A stretch of 15,507 bases of DNA from Verrucomicrobiota bacterium (GCA_021160185.1 JAGHDA010000097.1:1-15507); one strand, 5' to 3'. Shown: positions 6,614-15,507, counted from the stretch's first letter. Made by a program: numbers and translations. Notes: generated from the sequence alone by a model not told the origin.

Positions 6614-7921
6614 CTAGCTTGCCGAGTCACTCGAGCTGAGCTCCTCAAGGACCGATGCCACAGCGTCAATCCCCTCTTTCAGTTGGGCTTCGGTAAGGTT
6701 CAGGGGGGGCAGGAAACGAACCACGCGTTTGCCTGCGGGGATGGCTAGGACGCCTCGTTCGTGCAGCTTGCGGACGAATTGGATCGAAGGCGGCGCGTCC
6801 CGGCGAGCGAAAGCGGGAATTTCATCTCGTCCGGCCAGCTTGATGCCCAGCATCAGACCCAAGCCTCGGACCTCGCGGATATAGTCGGCGTATTTTTTGG
6901 CCAAACGCTTAAGCTCCTTCTTGAACCGGTCGCCCAACTCGCGCGCGTTGACGTCCAGCCGTTCCTTTTCCACAATTTCAAGAACCTTCAGAGCCGCCGC
7001 GCAGGCCAGGGGGTTGCCGCCGAAAGTGCTGCCGTGAGATCCGGGCGAAAGCAGGTCGGCGTAGGATTCGCGCACCCAGATCGCGCCGATCGGCACGCCG
7101 CCTCCCAGGCCTTTGGCCATTGCCACGCCGTCGGGTTGGAAGTCTTCCTCTTCTCCCTCCAGCAGCCGTTGGTAACTGAGGAACCGTCCGGTGCGGTATT
7201 GGCCGCACTGGACCTCGTCCATCAGAAGGAGCAAATCCTTTTCGTCGCACAATTTCCGCAGCTCAAGAAGGTATTCGGGGTTGGCCACGTGAATGCCGCC
7301 TTCGCCCTGGACTCCTTCAACGAGCACGGCGACGGTGGCCGGCGAGATGGCCTCTTCCAGCGAATCCAGGTCGTTGAAGGGCACATGGCGGAATCCGGGC
7401 GGCAGAGGCTCAAAGCCTTCCTTGACCTTTGCCTGGCCGGTGGCCGCGATGCCCGCCAAGGTGCGGCCGTGGAAGGAATTGGTTGCGGTCAGGATTTCAA
7501 AACGGCCTTCCTTGTGGCCCTTGCGGCGGGCCAGCTTGAAAAGCGCCTCGTTGGCCTCCGCCCCGCTGTTGCAGAAGAACACCTTTCCCTCGCCGATTCG
7601 CTGGACCAGCTCCTCGGCCAGGCATCCTTGCCATTCGTGATAGTAGAGGTTGGAGATGTGCAGCAAGGTTCTGGCCTGAGCCGCAATCGCTTCGGCCAAT
7701 GCCTTGTGCGCATGGCCCAGGCAGCATACGGCGATGCCCGTGCCCAGGTCCAGATAGCGCTTGCCTTCTGTGTCCCACAGGTAGCTTCCCGAGCCGCGAA
7801 CAAAAACCCTCGGGAAACGGGCGTAGGTCGGAAGCACATACTCTTCGTGCAAACGGGCTACGCGGTCTGCCGGTTTCTGCACCATGGGGCGCGGCGGCGG
7901 TTCGGTTTCGTTTTCCTTCAT
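6614..7921 (-). CDS. argD: Acetylornithine aminotransferase (class III PLP aminotransferase)
   Basis: Interconverts N-acetylglutamate semialdehyde and N-acetylornithine with glutamate as amino donor, and often also acts in lysine synthesis. The 435-residue product has YLDLGTGIAVCCLGHAH (56-72), the phosphate-binding SGAEANE (119-125), SFHGRT (149-154), EGVQGEGGI (202-210), DEVQCG (235-240), the PLP lysine Lys270 in AMAKGLGGGVPIGA, and HGSTFGGNPLACAAA (296-310). All are typical of ArgD. The frame stays open up to 8122, but that stretch overlaps the thioesterase gene and does not look like ArgD, so the ATG at 7921 is chosen; the ATG at 7885 is a less likely alternative. A GGAGGG lies 37 bases upstream, separated from the ATG by a hairpin. 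Close relatives (ornithine or succinylornithine aminotransferases) cannot be fully excluded, but the neighbour argF supports ArgD. Confidence 0.95.
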   Translation of the reverse strand: MKENETEPPPRPMVQKPADRVARLHEEYVLPTYARFPRVFVRGSGSYLWDTEGKRYLDLGTGIAVCCLGHAHKALAEAIAAQARTLLHISNLYYHEWQGCLAEELVQRIGEGKVFFCNSGAEANEALFKLARRKGHKEGRFEILTATNSFHGRTLAGIAATGQAKVKEGFEPLPPGFRHVPFNDLDSLEEAISPATVAVLVEGVQGEGGIHVANPEYLLELRKLCDEKDLLLLMDEVQCGQYRTGRFLSYQRLLEGEEEDFQPDGVAMAKGLGGGVPIGAIWVRESYADLLSPGSHGSTFGGNPLACAAALKVLEIVEKERLDVNARELGDRFKKELKRLAKKYADYIREVRGLGLMLGIKLAGRDEIPAFARRDAPPSIQFVRKLHERGVLAIPAGKRVVRFLPPLNLTEAQLKEGIDAVASVLEELSSSDSAS

Positions 7922-7934
7922 AAGCGTCGATCGC

Positions 7935-7957
7935 CCGGCCGGGTTCGGCCGGTTTTT
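7935..7957 (+). repeat. GC hairpin before argD (terminator-like on the + strand)
   Basis: CCGGCC (7935-7940), loop GGGTTC, GGCCGG (7947-7952), then five T (7953-7957). Read on the + strand this has the form of an intrinsic terminator, yet no + strand gene leads into it. Read on the - strand it is a stem in the argD leader between GGAGGG (7958-7963) and the ATG at 7921. Confidence 0.5.
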
Positions 7958-8051
7958 CCCTCCGGCTGATTGTTCCTCAAGCGTCGGGCGAAGCAAGATT
8001 GTTTCCTGGGCGCGGCGGCGGGGCCAATCCGGGCCGGCCGGAGCTTCAGCC

Positions 8052-8498
8052 TCAACTCTGACGCAAATAGGGGCGGAGCGCCGTCGCCAGCTTCTCGGGG
8101 AGTCGACGCGGACGGTTGTCAAGCCCGGCGCAAAGGTGCCGGGTCCACGCCGTGAAGATCGGCGTTTCCTCCGGCTCTCGAATTCCCACGCTTTCCACCT
8201 CCAGAAAGGAGCGCCGCGGTTCCGTGGCCCACAGCTCGATTCGGATGATTTCGTCGTATCGGGCGGGGTTTCGGTAGCGAATGCGCGCTTCGATCACCGG
8301 GAAAAGGAAGCCTTCTTCCTGGAGCTTTGCGAAAGCGCAGCCCAGCGCCCGGAACCATTCCCCGCGCGCCGCCTCGAGCCAATCCCAATACCTGGCGTAG
8401 TAAACATGGTTGCCGATAGTGCATTCGCTGTACGTCACTCGATGTCGATGGACGAACGTCAGTCCGGCTCCGCTTCCCTGCTTTGCGTTTTCCTCCAT
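8052..8498 (-). CDS. Hotdog-fold acyl-CoA thioesterase, YbgC/FadM-like
   Basis: Probably hydrolyses acyl-CoA thioesters; substrate unknown. The 148-residue product fits a single hotdog domain. Residues 20-51 (RVTYSECTIGNHVYYARYWD, then WLEAARGEWFRAL) match the 4HBT N-terminal signature RVRYAETDxxGVVYHxNYLxWFExAR, and YRNPARYDEIIRIELW (75-90) matches the second conserved block. The usual catalytic Asp of the ETD motif is replaced (ECT, residues 25-27), and a His appears at 31. This resembles a thioesterase subgroup with GNH at that place (from memory). The ATG at 8498 follows close to a TATAGT box. The reading frame is open far upstream to 8747, but that stretch overlaps the divergent gene and carries no recognisable domain. 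It is the first gene of the minus-strand block, 130 bases before argD. Confidence 0.87.
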   Translation of the reverse strand: MEENAKQGSGAGLTFVHRHRVTYSECTIGNHVYYARYWDWLEAARGEWFRALGCAFAKLQEEGFLFPVIEARIRYRNPARYDEIIRIELWATEPRRSFLEVESVGIREPEETPIFTAWTRHLCAGLDNRPRRLPEKLATALRPYLRQS

Positions 8499-8508
8499 AG
8501 ATGCGCGC

Positions 8509-8516
8509 ACTATAGT
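8509..8516. promoter_or_regulatory. Possible shared divergent -10 element
   Basis: The palindrome ACTATAGT reads TATAGT on both strands, a 5-of-6 match to TATAAT. It sits between the divergent starts at 8498 (-) and 8561 (+). No convincing -35 is seen on either side. It implies a leader of about 38 bases on the + strand and only a few bases on the - strand. Confidence 0.35.
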
Positions 8517-8560
8517 TGAATTCGGTGTGTGAACCGACGTTGAAAGCGGCGGCGCGCGAT

Positions 8561-9577
8561 ATGGATTTGCCCAGGAAGAGATTCCGGAGCCGGCTCGCAT
8601 GGCTGCTGGCGGCCCTTCTCGTCGGCGGGATGTGGCGGGGGACGACAGGCGACCTGAAGCTGAGTTTTCTAGACGATCCGAGAACGCTTGAGGACACATG
8701 CCGACTATTGGAGCGGCATGGAATTTCGAAGGAGGCCGTCGCCGCATTCAAGAGGGTTGTCGAGTTTCATAACAAGGAGGGCAACCCTGTAGATCGAAGC
8801 AGATTCCCGATCAAGCGAGGCGGCTATTACCGGTTTTCCAGCGTCGAGGACTTCACGCGGCGGTTGGCGCGCCCTTTATACGCCACGCCGGGGCCCGCCC
8901 TGACTCTGACGTGCTTTGATGTCGCCTGTTTGCTTCTGAGAGGCGCGGGGCGCAAGGCGGGCTCCCTGGAGAAAGGGTTTGAGTCAAAAGGGATTGTGCG
9001 CGTGACGGATGACGGGCGCGCGCAAGCTGTGACTTACGAAGAGTTCCGCTCCGGCTTCGGCCTGTTGATGCCTGCCAAGGGGTACGAACTTTTTGTCGGC
9101 AAACCGAGAGACGAGATGGAGACCCGATTGGGGCTGGTGTTGCGGGCCGCGCGGCGGCTTTCAGGAAGCCTTTCCGCCTCGCGCGAGGGGTTGGAGAAAG
9201 CGTTTGAGCAATACGTAAGGCGCGTGCGAGAGGACGGTTTCGAGTTCCCTCGGAAGTTCAAATTGGGGTTGGGGTTTTATGTGAACTTGCGGAGCCGGTA
9301 CATTGTGGCCGACCACGCCTTTATTTGCATGCCGGAGGGCGAACGCCTCGTTTGTGTGGAGAAAAACGGCTCTCCGGGGCCGTACGTCCGGGCGGAGTTT
9401 GAGTCGCCGGCTGATCTAGCCCGATATGTGAGTTGGAGTTTGTTGGAAGCCGCGAAAGATCCGAAAGTGAAAGAGCGCGGGAACAGTGTCTTGGTTTCGC
9501 TCAACGAGGAGTTGATAGGCGTGTTTCCCAGCCGGGCGACTCCGAAGCAGAGGAAGGCCTTTTTCCGAAAAGACTGA
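8561..9577 (+). CDS. Unrecognised exported protein with possible papain/NlpC-like Cys-His pair
   Basis: I do not recognise this 338-residue protein with certainty. It has a signal-like N-terminus: basic residues (RKRFRSR, 5-11), then a hydrophobic stretch LAWLLAALLVGGM (12-24), with possible cleavage after about residue 30, so it is probably secreted or membrane-anchored. The rest is soluble and rich in Arg, Lys and Glu. Two segments stand out: LTLTCFDVACLLLRG (114-128), a Cys followed by a hydrophobic helix, and VADHAFICM (249-257), followed by LVCVEKNGSPGPYVRAEF (263-280). A helix-starting Cys, a later strand with His, and an EK..G...PY...F pattern resemble papain/NlpC-like domains of unknown function. 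Catalysis is a guess from Cys118 and His252. TTG (8516) and GTG (8525) are alternative starts; ATG 8561 gives the cleanest signal peptide. No Shine-Dalgarno is seen. Confidence 0.8.
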   Translation: MDLPRKRFRSRLAWLLAALLVGGMWRGTTGDLKLSFLDDPRTLEDTCRLLERHGISKEAVAAFKRVVEFHNKEGNPVDRSRFPIKRGGYYRFSSVEDFTRRLARPLYATPGPALTLTCFDVACLLLRGAGRKAGSLEKGFESKGIVRVTDDGRAQAVTYEEFRSGFGLLMPAKGYELFVGKPRDEMETRLGLVLRAARRLSGSLSASREGLEKAFEQYVRRVREDGFEFPRKFKLGLGFYVNLRSRYIVADHAFICMPEGERLVCVEKNGSPGPYVRAEFESPADLARYVSWSLLEAAKDPKVKERGNSVLVSLNEELIGVFPSRATPKQRKAFFRKD

Positions 9578-9614
9578 CATGGCGTGTCGGGCGAAGGTGG
9601 GCGCGCGGAGAACG

Positions 9615-9678
9615 AGCGGCGCTTTGAAGATCCGGCCGTTCGGCTGGGATGGCGGTTTCGGCCGCGAGTAGCGCCGCT
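9615..9678 (+). repeat. Inverted repeat downstream of the exported-protein gene
   Basis: Perfect 9-base arms AGCGGCGCT (9615-9623) and AGCGCCGCT (9670-9678) enclose a 46-base interior with further CGGCC/GGCCG complementarity. It begins 38 bases after the stop at 9577. There is no T-run directly after it, so it is not a classical terminator; it may fold as a 3' untranslated structure. Confidence 0.45.
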
Positions 9679-9688
9679 TAAAGCTCTT

Positions 9689-9703
9689 GGAACGGAGCGT
9701 TCC
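9689..9703 (+). repeat. Small perfect hairpin, possible weak + strand terminator
   Basis: GGAACG, loop GAG, CGTTCC (9689-9703), followed by TCGTTTGC. The T content after it is weak. Together with the preceding inverted repeat it may end the transcript of the + strand gene. Confidence 0.35.
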
Positions 9704-9735
9704 TCGTTTGCAGCGAGTGGCGGAGGCGGCGGAGG

Positions 9736-9770
9736 AAAAAACGGCCCGAAGAGGCAATCTCTTCGGGCCG
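9736..9770 (-). terminator. Rho-independent terminator of the PFOR transcript
   Basis: Perfect 12-base arms CGGCCCGAAGAG (9742-9753) and CTCTTCGGGCCG (9759-9770) with a 5-base loop. On the - strand the stem is followed directly by six T (complement of the A-run 9736-9741). It lies about 150 bases after the PFOR stop. On the + strand there is no T-run. Confidence 0.92.
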
Positions 9771-9923
9771 CTGTATGAGTTTGGCGGGACAAGGGCTTCA
9801 GCTTCGCTTGTAACCAAGCCGGCGAATCACTTCCTCCCGCGCAGTTCGCAAATAGCCCGTTCCGTCCTGGGGAGCGCCGCACAGGGCATAGCCCCGTCGG
9901 CGCAGCCCCCGTTTCAAAACAGC

Positions 9924-13508
<3,585 letters not shown>

Positions 13509-13715
13509 TTTGTGTTGTTTTCGGGCTGAATCGTTCAGTTCCAACGTTTTCGAAAGCCGGGGCCGGGTCAGGCCGCCACAACGCACATCATTAAGCCTCT
13601 CGAAGGAGAGCTGGCTGATCTCCACACAAATTGTTCATCCATTCGCTTTTTTTGCTTCAAGGGGGGCGGGAGCGGAAAGGGGGCGGAAAAAAGCAAAGCT
13701 CATTGCGAAAAAGGG

Positions 13716-13744
13716 TTGACCTGACGGGGAGACTGAGGTGAACT
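13716..13744 (+). promoter_or_regulatory. Putative sigma-70-type promoter of mraZ/dcw
   Basis: TTGACC (13716-13721, 5 of 6 to TTGACA), a 17-base spacer, then TGAACT (13739-13744, only 3 of 6). The good -35 and correct spacing favour a promoter. The weak -10 lies inside the repeat array described next, as expected for a repressed promoter. A start near 13751 would give a leader of about 57 bases. Confidence 0.5.
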
Positions 13745-13770
13745 AGGGGTAGTTACAGGAAGATAGAGGT
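13725..13770 (+). promoter_or_regulatory. Five G-rich direct repeats at 10-base spacing: probable MraZ operator
   Basis: Five half-sites follow one another at exactly 10 bases: CGGGGA (13725), GAGGTG (13735), AGGGGT (13745), ACAGGA (13755) and AGAGGT (13765). The bases between them are also alike (ACTG, ACTA, GTTA, GATA). MraZ of E. coli binds TGGG-type direct repeats spaced by one helical turn in front of its own gene (established knowledge). Here the array lies 38-83 bases before mraZ and spans the putative -10 and transcription start. Confidence 0.6.
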
Positions 13771-13778
13771 AAGGCTCC

Positions 13779-13806
13779 GCCGCCTTCCCTCTCTTTCTAC
13801 GGCGGC
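13779..13806 (+). repeat. GC stem abutting the mraZ start codon
   Basis: GCCGCC (13779-13784) pairs with GGCGGC (13801-13806) around a 16-base all-pyrimidine-type loop. The right arm ends one base before the ATG at 13808, and there is no Shine-Dalgarno in between. It could modulate mraZ translation. Confidence 0.4.
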
Positions 13807-13807
13807 C

Positions 13808-14308
13808 ATGGCGGGCGAACATTCATCTGAAGAGATGCCGGAGTTGATCGGCAATTACACGGTTGCCGTGGATCCGAGCTACCGGCTTATGCTTCCCGCC
13901 GAATGGCGCACCTCGGAACACCGTAAGAGGCTGTTTCCGATCTATGTGGCGCCTTGGCCGCCGACGAGCAAATGCCCGCCCGAACAGCGCAGGCTTTTGC
14001 TCATCCCCAAGCCGCGTTGGGATGAAGCCTCTGCCAGGCTGAGGAGCGCCAATCTCCTCAACCCGGCCGAGTGGAGGCTTCGTCGCGCGCTGTTTGGCAA
14101 CAGCAGACGCCTTGATCTGGACAAGGTCGGCCGCGTCTGCCTCGGCAAGCAGCTTGTAGAAGAGGCGGGCATTAAAGACAGGGCGGTTGTGATCGGAGTG
14201 CAGACCGCCATCGAGGCCTGGGCGCCGGAGCGTCTGGAGGCGTCCAAACTGGAAGAGGAGCTCTCCGTGGAGGAGTTAGCTCAATTAGGAGATCAACTTT
14301 ACATATGA
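13808..14308 (+). CDS. mraZ: MraZ-like transcriptional regulator, divergent
   Basis: MraZ is a DNA-binding protein of the AbrB/SpoVT swapped-hairpin fold that represses its own dcw operon in E. coli. Two copies of the family motif can be seen in the 166-residue product: DPSYRLMLPAEWR (22-34), where typical MraZ has DxKGRxxLPxxxR, and LDLDKVGRVCLGKQLVEEAG (102-121), which matches well. RRALFGNSR (92-100) and VVIGVQTAIEAWAPERL (127-143) fit the MraZ C-terminal repeat. The first motif has lost its KG, and a Pro/Cys-rich insert (49-63) separates the strands; the protein is about 15-20 residues longer than usual. Its position before rsmH and behind the operator-like repeats supports the call. The stop overlaps the next start (ATGA). 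No Shine-Dalgarno precedes the ATG. Confidence 0.85.
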   Translation: MAGEHSSEEMPELIGNYTVAVDPSYRLMLPAEWRTSEHRKRLFPIYVAPWPPTSKCPPEQRRLLLIPKPRWDEASARLRSANLLNPAEWRLRRALFGNSRRLDLDKVGRVCLGKQLVEEAGIKDRAVVIGVQTAIEAWAPERLEASKLEEELSVEELAQLGDQLYI

Positions 14309-14688
14309 AGACCGCAGTTTTGAGCAACGCGGCCGAGCTTGTCGCAGGGGATTCGAGGCCGTCGGCCCTTGCGTTAGAGCGCCTTGGGAGCGCGGAGTTG
14401 GGGCGGAATCTTCTTGATCCTGAAACGGGAAGAGAAAGCGAGCCGGAGCAGGAGGCCGCCGAGCCTGTCTACTATATAGAGCCCTCTTCTCGACGTCCCG
14501 AGCCGGTGGGAATAGGGGCGTCGCCGCTGGGAGATTTCCAATTGGTCTATGCCGATCTGCAGGATTCTCCGAGCGGGAAGGACGGCTGGTTTCTCGGTTG
14601 GCGAGCCTCCTTCCCCTGGCGGAGTCGCAGCTCCATGCCATGGAAACGACGCATCGTACGAGGTCTTAAGAGATGGCTTGGGATATAA
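14305..14688 (+). CDS. Unknown 127-residue protein within the dcw cluster, with basic amphipathic C-terminus
   Basis: I do not recognise this protein. Its ATG overlaps the mraZ TGA (ATGA, 4 bases), and AGGAG lies at 14287-14291, so it is translationally coupled to mraZ. rsmH starts 34 bases after its stop. Residues 1-55 are Ala/Glu/Leu-rich and probably partly helical; 40-75 are acidic and Pro-rich; 76-105 (GDFQLVYADLQ ... GWFLGWRASFPW) are aromatic-rich. The last 17 residues, MPWKRRIVRGLKRWLGI, place Trp113, Ile117, Leu121, Trp124 and Leu125 on one helical face and six Arg/Lys on the other, like a membrane-binding amphipathic helix. There is no signal peptide and no transmembrane segment. 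FtsL-type proteins usually follow rsmH and have a transmembrane helix, so this is not FtsL. Real gene: likely, from coupling and context. Function: unknown. Confidence 0.72.
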   Translation: MKTAVLSNAAELVAGDSRPSALALERLGSAELGRNLLDPETGRESEPEQEAAEPVYYIEPSSRRPEPVGIGASPLGDFQLVYADLQDSPSGKDGWFLGWRASFPWRSRSSMPWKRRIVRGLKRWLGI

Positions 14689-14722
14689 CGCCGGCGAGCT
14701 ATGTCCTTTCCGCTGCTTGAGA

Positions 14723-15507
14723 ATGAGCGAAGCGTATGTCCATCGCCCGGTGATGGTCGAAGCGGTCCTCCAAGCCTTGAGGGTCCGTCAGGGCGGGGCT
14801 TATGTGGACGCGACGCTTGGCGGCGGAGGACATGCCGAAGCGATTTTGGAAGCCAGCGCTCCGGATGGGGAGTTGCTGGGATGCGACATCGACCCGGAGG
14901 CTGTTGCGGCGGCGCGGAGCCGCTTGGCCCGCTTCGGCGAGCGCGCGCGGATCGAGCGGGGAAGCTATACAGAGCTAAGCCGTTGGGGAGCGGCGGAGGC
15001 TTGGGATGGAGCGCTCTTCGATTTCGGGGCGAGTTCCTTCCACTTCGATTCGGCTCGCCGGGGGTTCAGCTTTCAAAAAGAGGGGCCGTTGGACATGCGG
15101 TTTGATCCGGATCAAGAAGAGACAGCGGCCGACCTGGTAAACCGGGCTGATCCGGAGGAGCTGGCGCGCATCTTCCGGGAGTTGGGCGATGTGCGTCCGG
15201 CGCGACGACTTGCGCGTCGGATCGCTGAGGCGCGCCGTCGCGGGTCGATTGAGACCACGCGCGAATTGGTTTCGTTGATTGAAGAGACGCTGGGGACGCG
15301 CCGGGGCAGGATCCATCCGGCTACCAAGGTTTTTATGGCTCTTAGGATGGCGGTTAACCGGGAGCTGGAACGAATTCGGGAAGGTCTGGAAGCCGCTTGG
15401 CGACTGTTGTGTCCCGGCGGCCGGCTTGTATGCCTCACCTTTCATTCGGGGGAGGTCCGAGCGGTCCGCGCGTTCGGCCGTAAGTTGGCCGCCAGCTACG
15501 AGACGCA
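14723..15507 (+). CDS. rsmH: 16S rRNA (cytosine-1402 N4)-methyltransferase RsmH, 3'-truncated
   Basis: Methylates C1402 of 16S rRNA with S-adenosylmethionine. The frame is open from ATG 14723 to the window end (261 codons seen; the family has about 300-315). Motifs in order: YVHRPVMVEAVL (5-16), the SAM-binding VDATLGGGGHAEAIL (28-42), CDIDPEA (54-60), DFGASS (100-105, normally DLGVSS), RRGFSFQKEGPLDMRFDP (112-129), IHPATKVFMALRMAVNREL (197-215) and LTFHSGEVRAVRAF (238-251, normally SFHSLEDRxVKxF). The order and most motifs are kept, but several near-invariant residues are changed: the Gln-Leu after SS, and Leu-Glu-Asp after FHS. The Shine-Dalgarno is weak (CTTGAGA directly before the ATG). 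It follows mraZ and the small unknown gene, the start of a dcw cluster. Confidence 0.93.
   Translation, partial: MSEAYVHRPVMVEAVLQALRVRQGGAYVDATLGGGGHAEAILEASAPDGELLGCDIDPEAVAAARSRLARFGERARIERGSYTELSRWGAAEAWDGALFDFGASSFHFDSARRGFSFQKEGPLDMRFDPDQEETAADLVNRADPEELARIFRELGDVRPARRLARRIAEARRRGSIETTRELVSLIEETLGTRRGRIHPATKVFMALRMAVNRELERIREGLEAAWRLLCPGGRLVCLTFHSGEVRAVRAFGRKLAASYET

Larger units (their letters stand above)
9578..9923. other. Convergent spacer with inverted repeats, no firm gene
   Basis: This 346-base gap separates the exported-protein gene (+) from the PFOR gene (-). It holds a 9-base inverted repeat, a small hairpin and a strong - strand terminator (all listed). On the - strand the PFOR frame stays open for 41 more codons after its TAA (to a TGA at 9798-9800); I see no ribosome-binding site for a separate small gene there. 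Confidence 0.6.
13509..13807. other. Divergent control region between PFOR and the dcw cluster
   Basis: About 300 bases with no credible gene. From left to right: CTGAATCGTTCAG (13528-13540), a 5-base inverted repeat in the PFOR leader; a CTCTC/GAGAG hairpin near 13598-13611; a GCTTTTTT/AAAAAAGC pair flanking a G-rich tract (13645-13694); and the mraZ promoter with its 10-base repeats. I found no convincing promoter for PFOR on the - strand. Confidence 0.6.

Noticed and set aside
5641..6639. 332-codon + strand frame opposite argF
   Set aside because: Antisense shadow of argF, which carries all active-site motifs.
6761..7969. 402-codon + strand frame opposite argD
   Set aside because: Mirror of the argD codons (GC-rich third positions); no domain, no ribosome-binding site.
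7922..8122. 67-residue N-terminal extension of ArgD
   Set aside because: It overlaps the thioesterase gene, is Arg/Pro-rich without ArgD similarity, and the family N-terminus begins after the ATG at 7921.
8119..8751. 210-codon - strand frame over the thioesterase and its upstream region
   Set aside because: Different frame from the recognised thioesterase; no domain in the translation.
13509..13625. 39-residue N-terminal extension of PFOR
   Set aside because: The PFOR family starts at MKTFATVDGNEA; the upstream codons look like leader sequence.

Overview
The window is GC-rich bacterial chromosomal DNA. The conserved genes, a ribosomal protein S11 with a long Lys/Ala/Pro-rich N-terminal tail, a zinc-free S4, a divergent IF-1 and a divergent mraZ/rsmH pair suggest a member of the PVC group, most likely Verrucomicrobiota. 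That placement is inference from protein style, not a search result. A pyruvate:ferredoxin oxidoreductase suggests anaerobic or facultative metabolism.

Region 1 (1-4287, + strand) is the end of the large ribosomal-protein cluster in canonical order: map (5'-truncated by the window), infA, rpmJ, rpsM, rpsK, rpsD, rpoA, rplQ. It closes with a strong intrinsic terminator. Three items are unusual: an IF-1 whose rRNA-contact loop does not match the family, an S11 with about 80 extra N-terminal residues, and an L17 with about 54 extra C-terminal residues.

Region 2 (4349-8498, - strand) reads, in transcription order, hotdog thioesterase, argD, argF, M29 metallo-aminopeptidase. The gaps of 113-145 bases are loose for an operon and hold hairpins and a palindrome. 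ArgD and ArgF are two steps of arginine synthesis. The aminopeptidase and thioesterase are flanking genes with no proven link to that pathway.

Region 3 (8499-9923) starts with a divergent promoter region, followed by one + strand gene for an unrecognised, probably exported protein with a possible Cys/His active site. A 346-base convergent spacer follows, with several inverted repeats and a clear terminator for the - strand PFOR gene.

Region 4 (9924-13508, - strand) is a complete single-chain pyruvate:ferredoxin oxidoreductase of 1194 residues. All cluster-ligand cysteines are present.

Region 5 (13509-15507, + strand) is the start of the division and cell-wall (dcw) cluster: a control region with five G-rich repeats at exact 10-base spacing that look like MraZ operators, then a divergent mraZ, a 127-residue unknown protein translationally coupled to it, and rsmH running off the window end. 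The mraZ-to-rsmH part is the most interesting stretch, because it combines a visible operator array with an undescribed small protein wedged inside a very conserved gene order.
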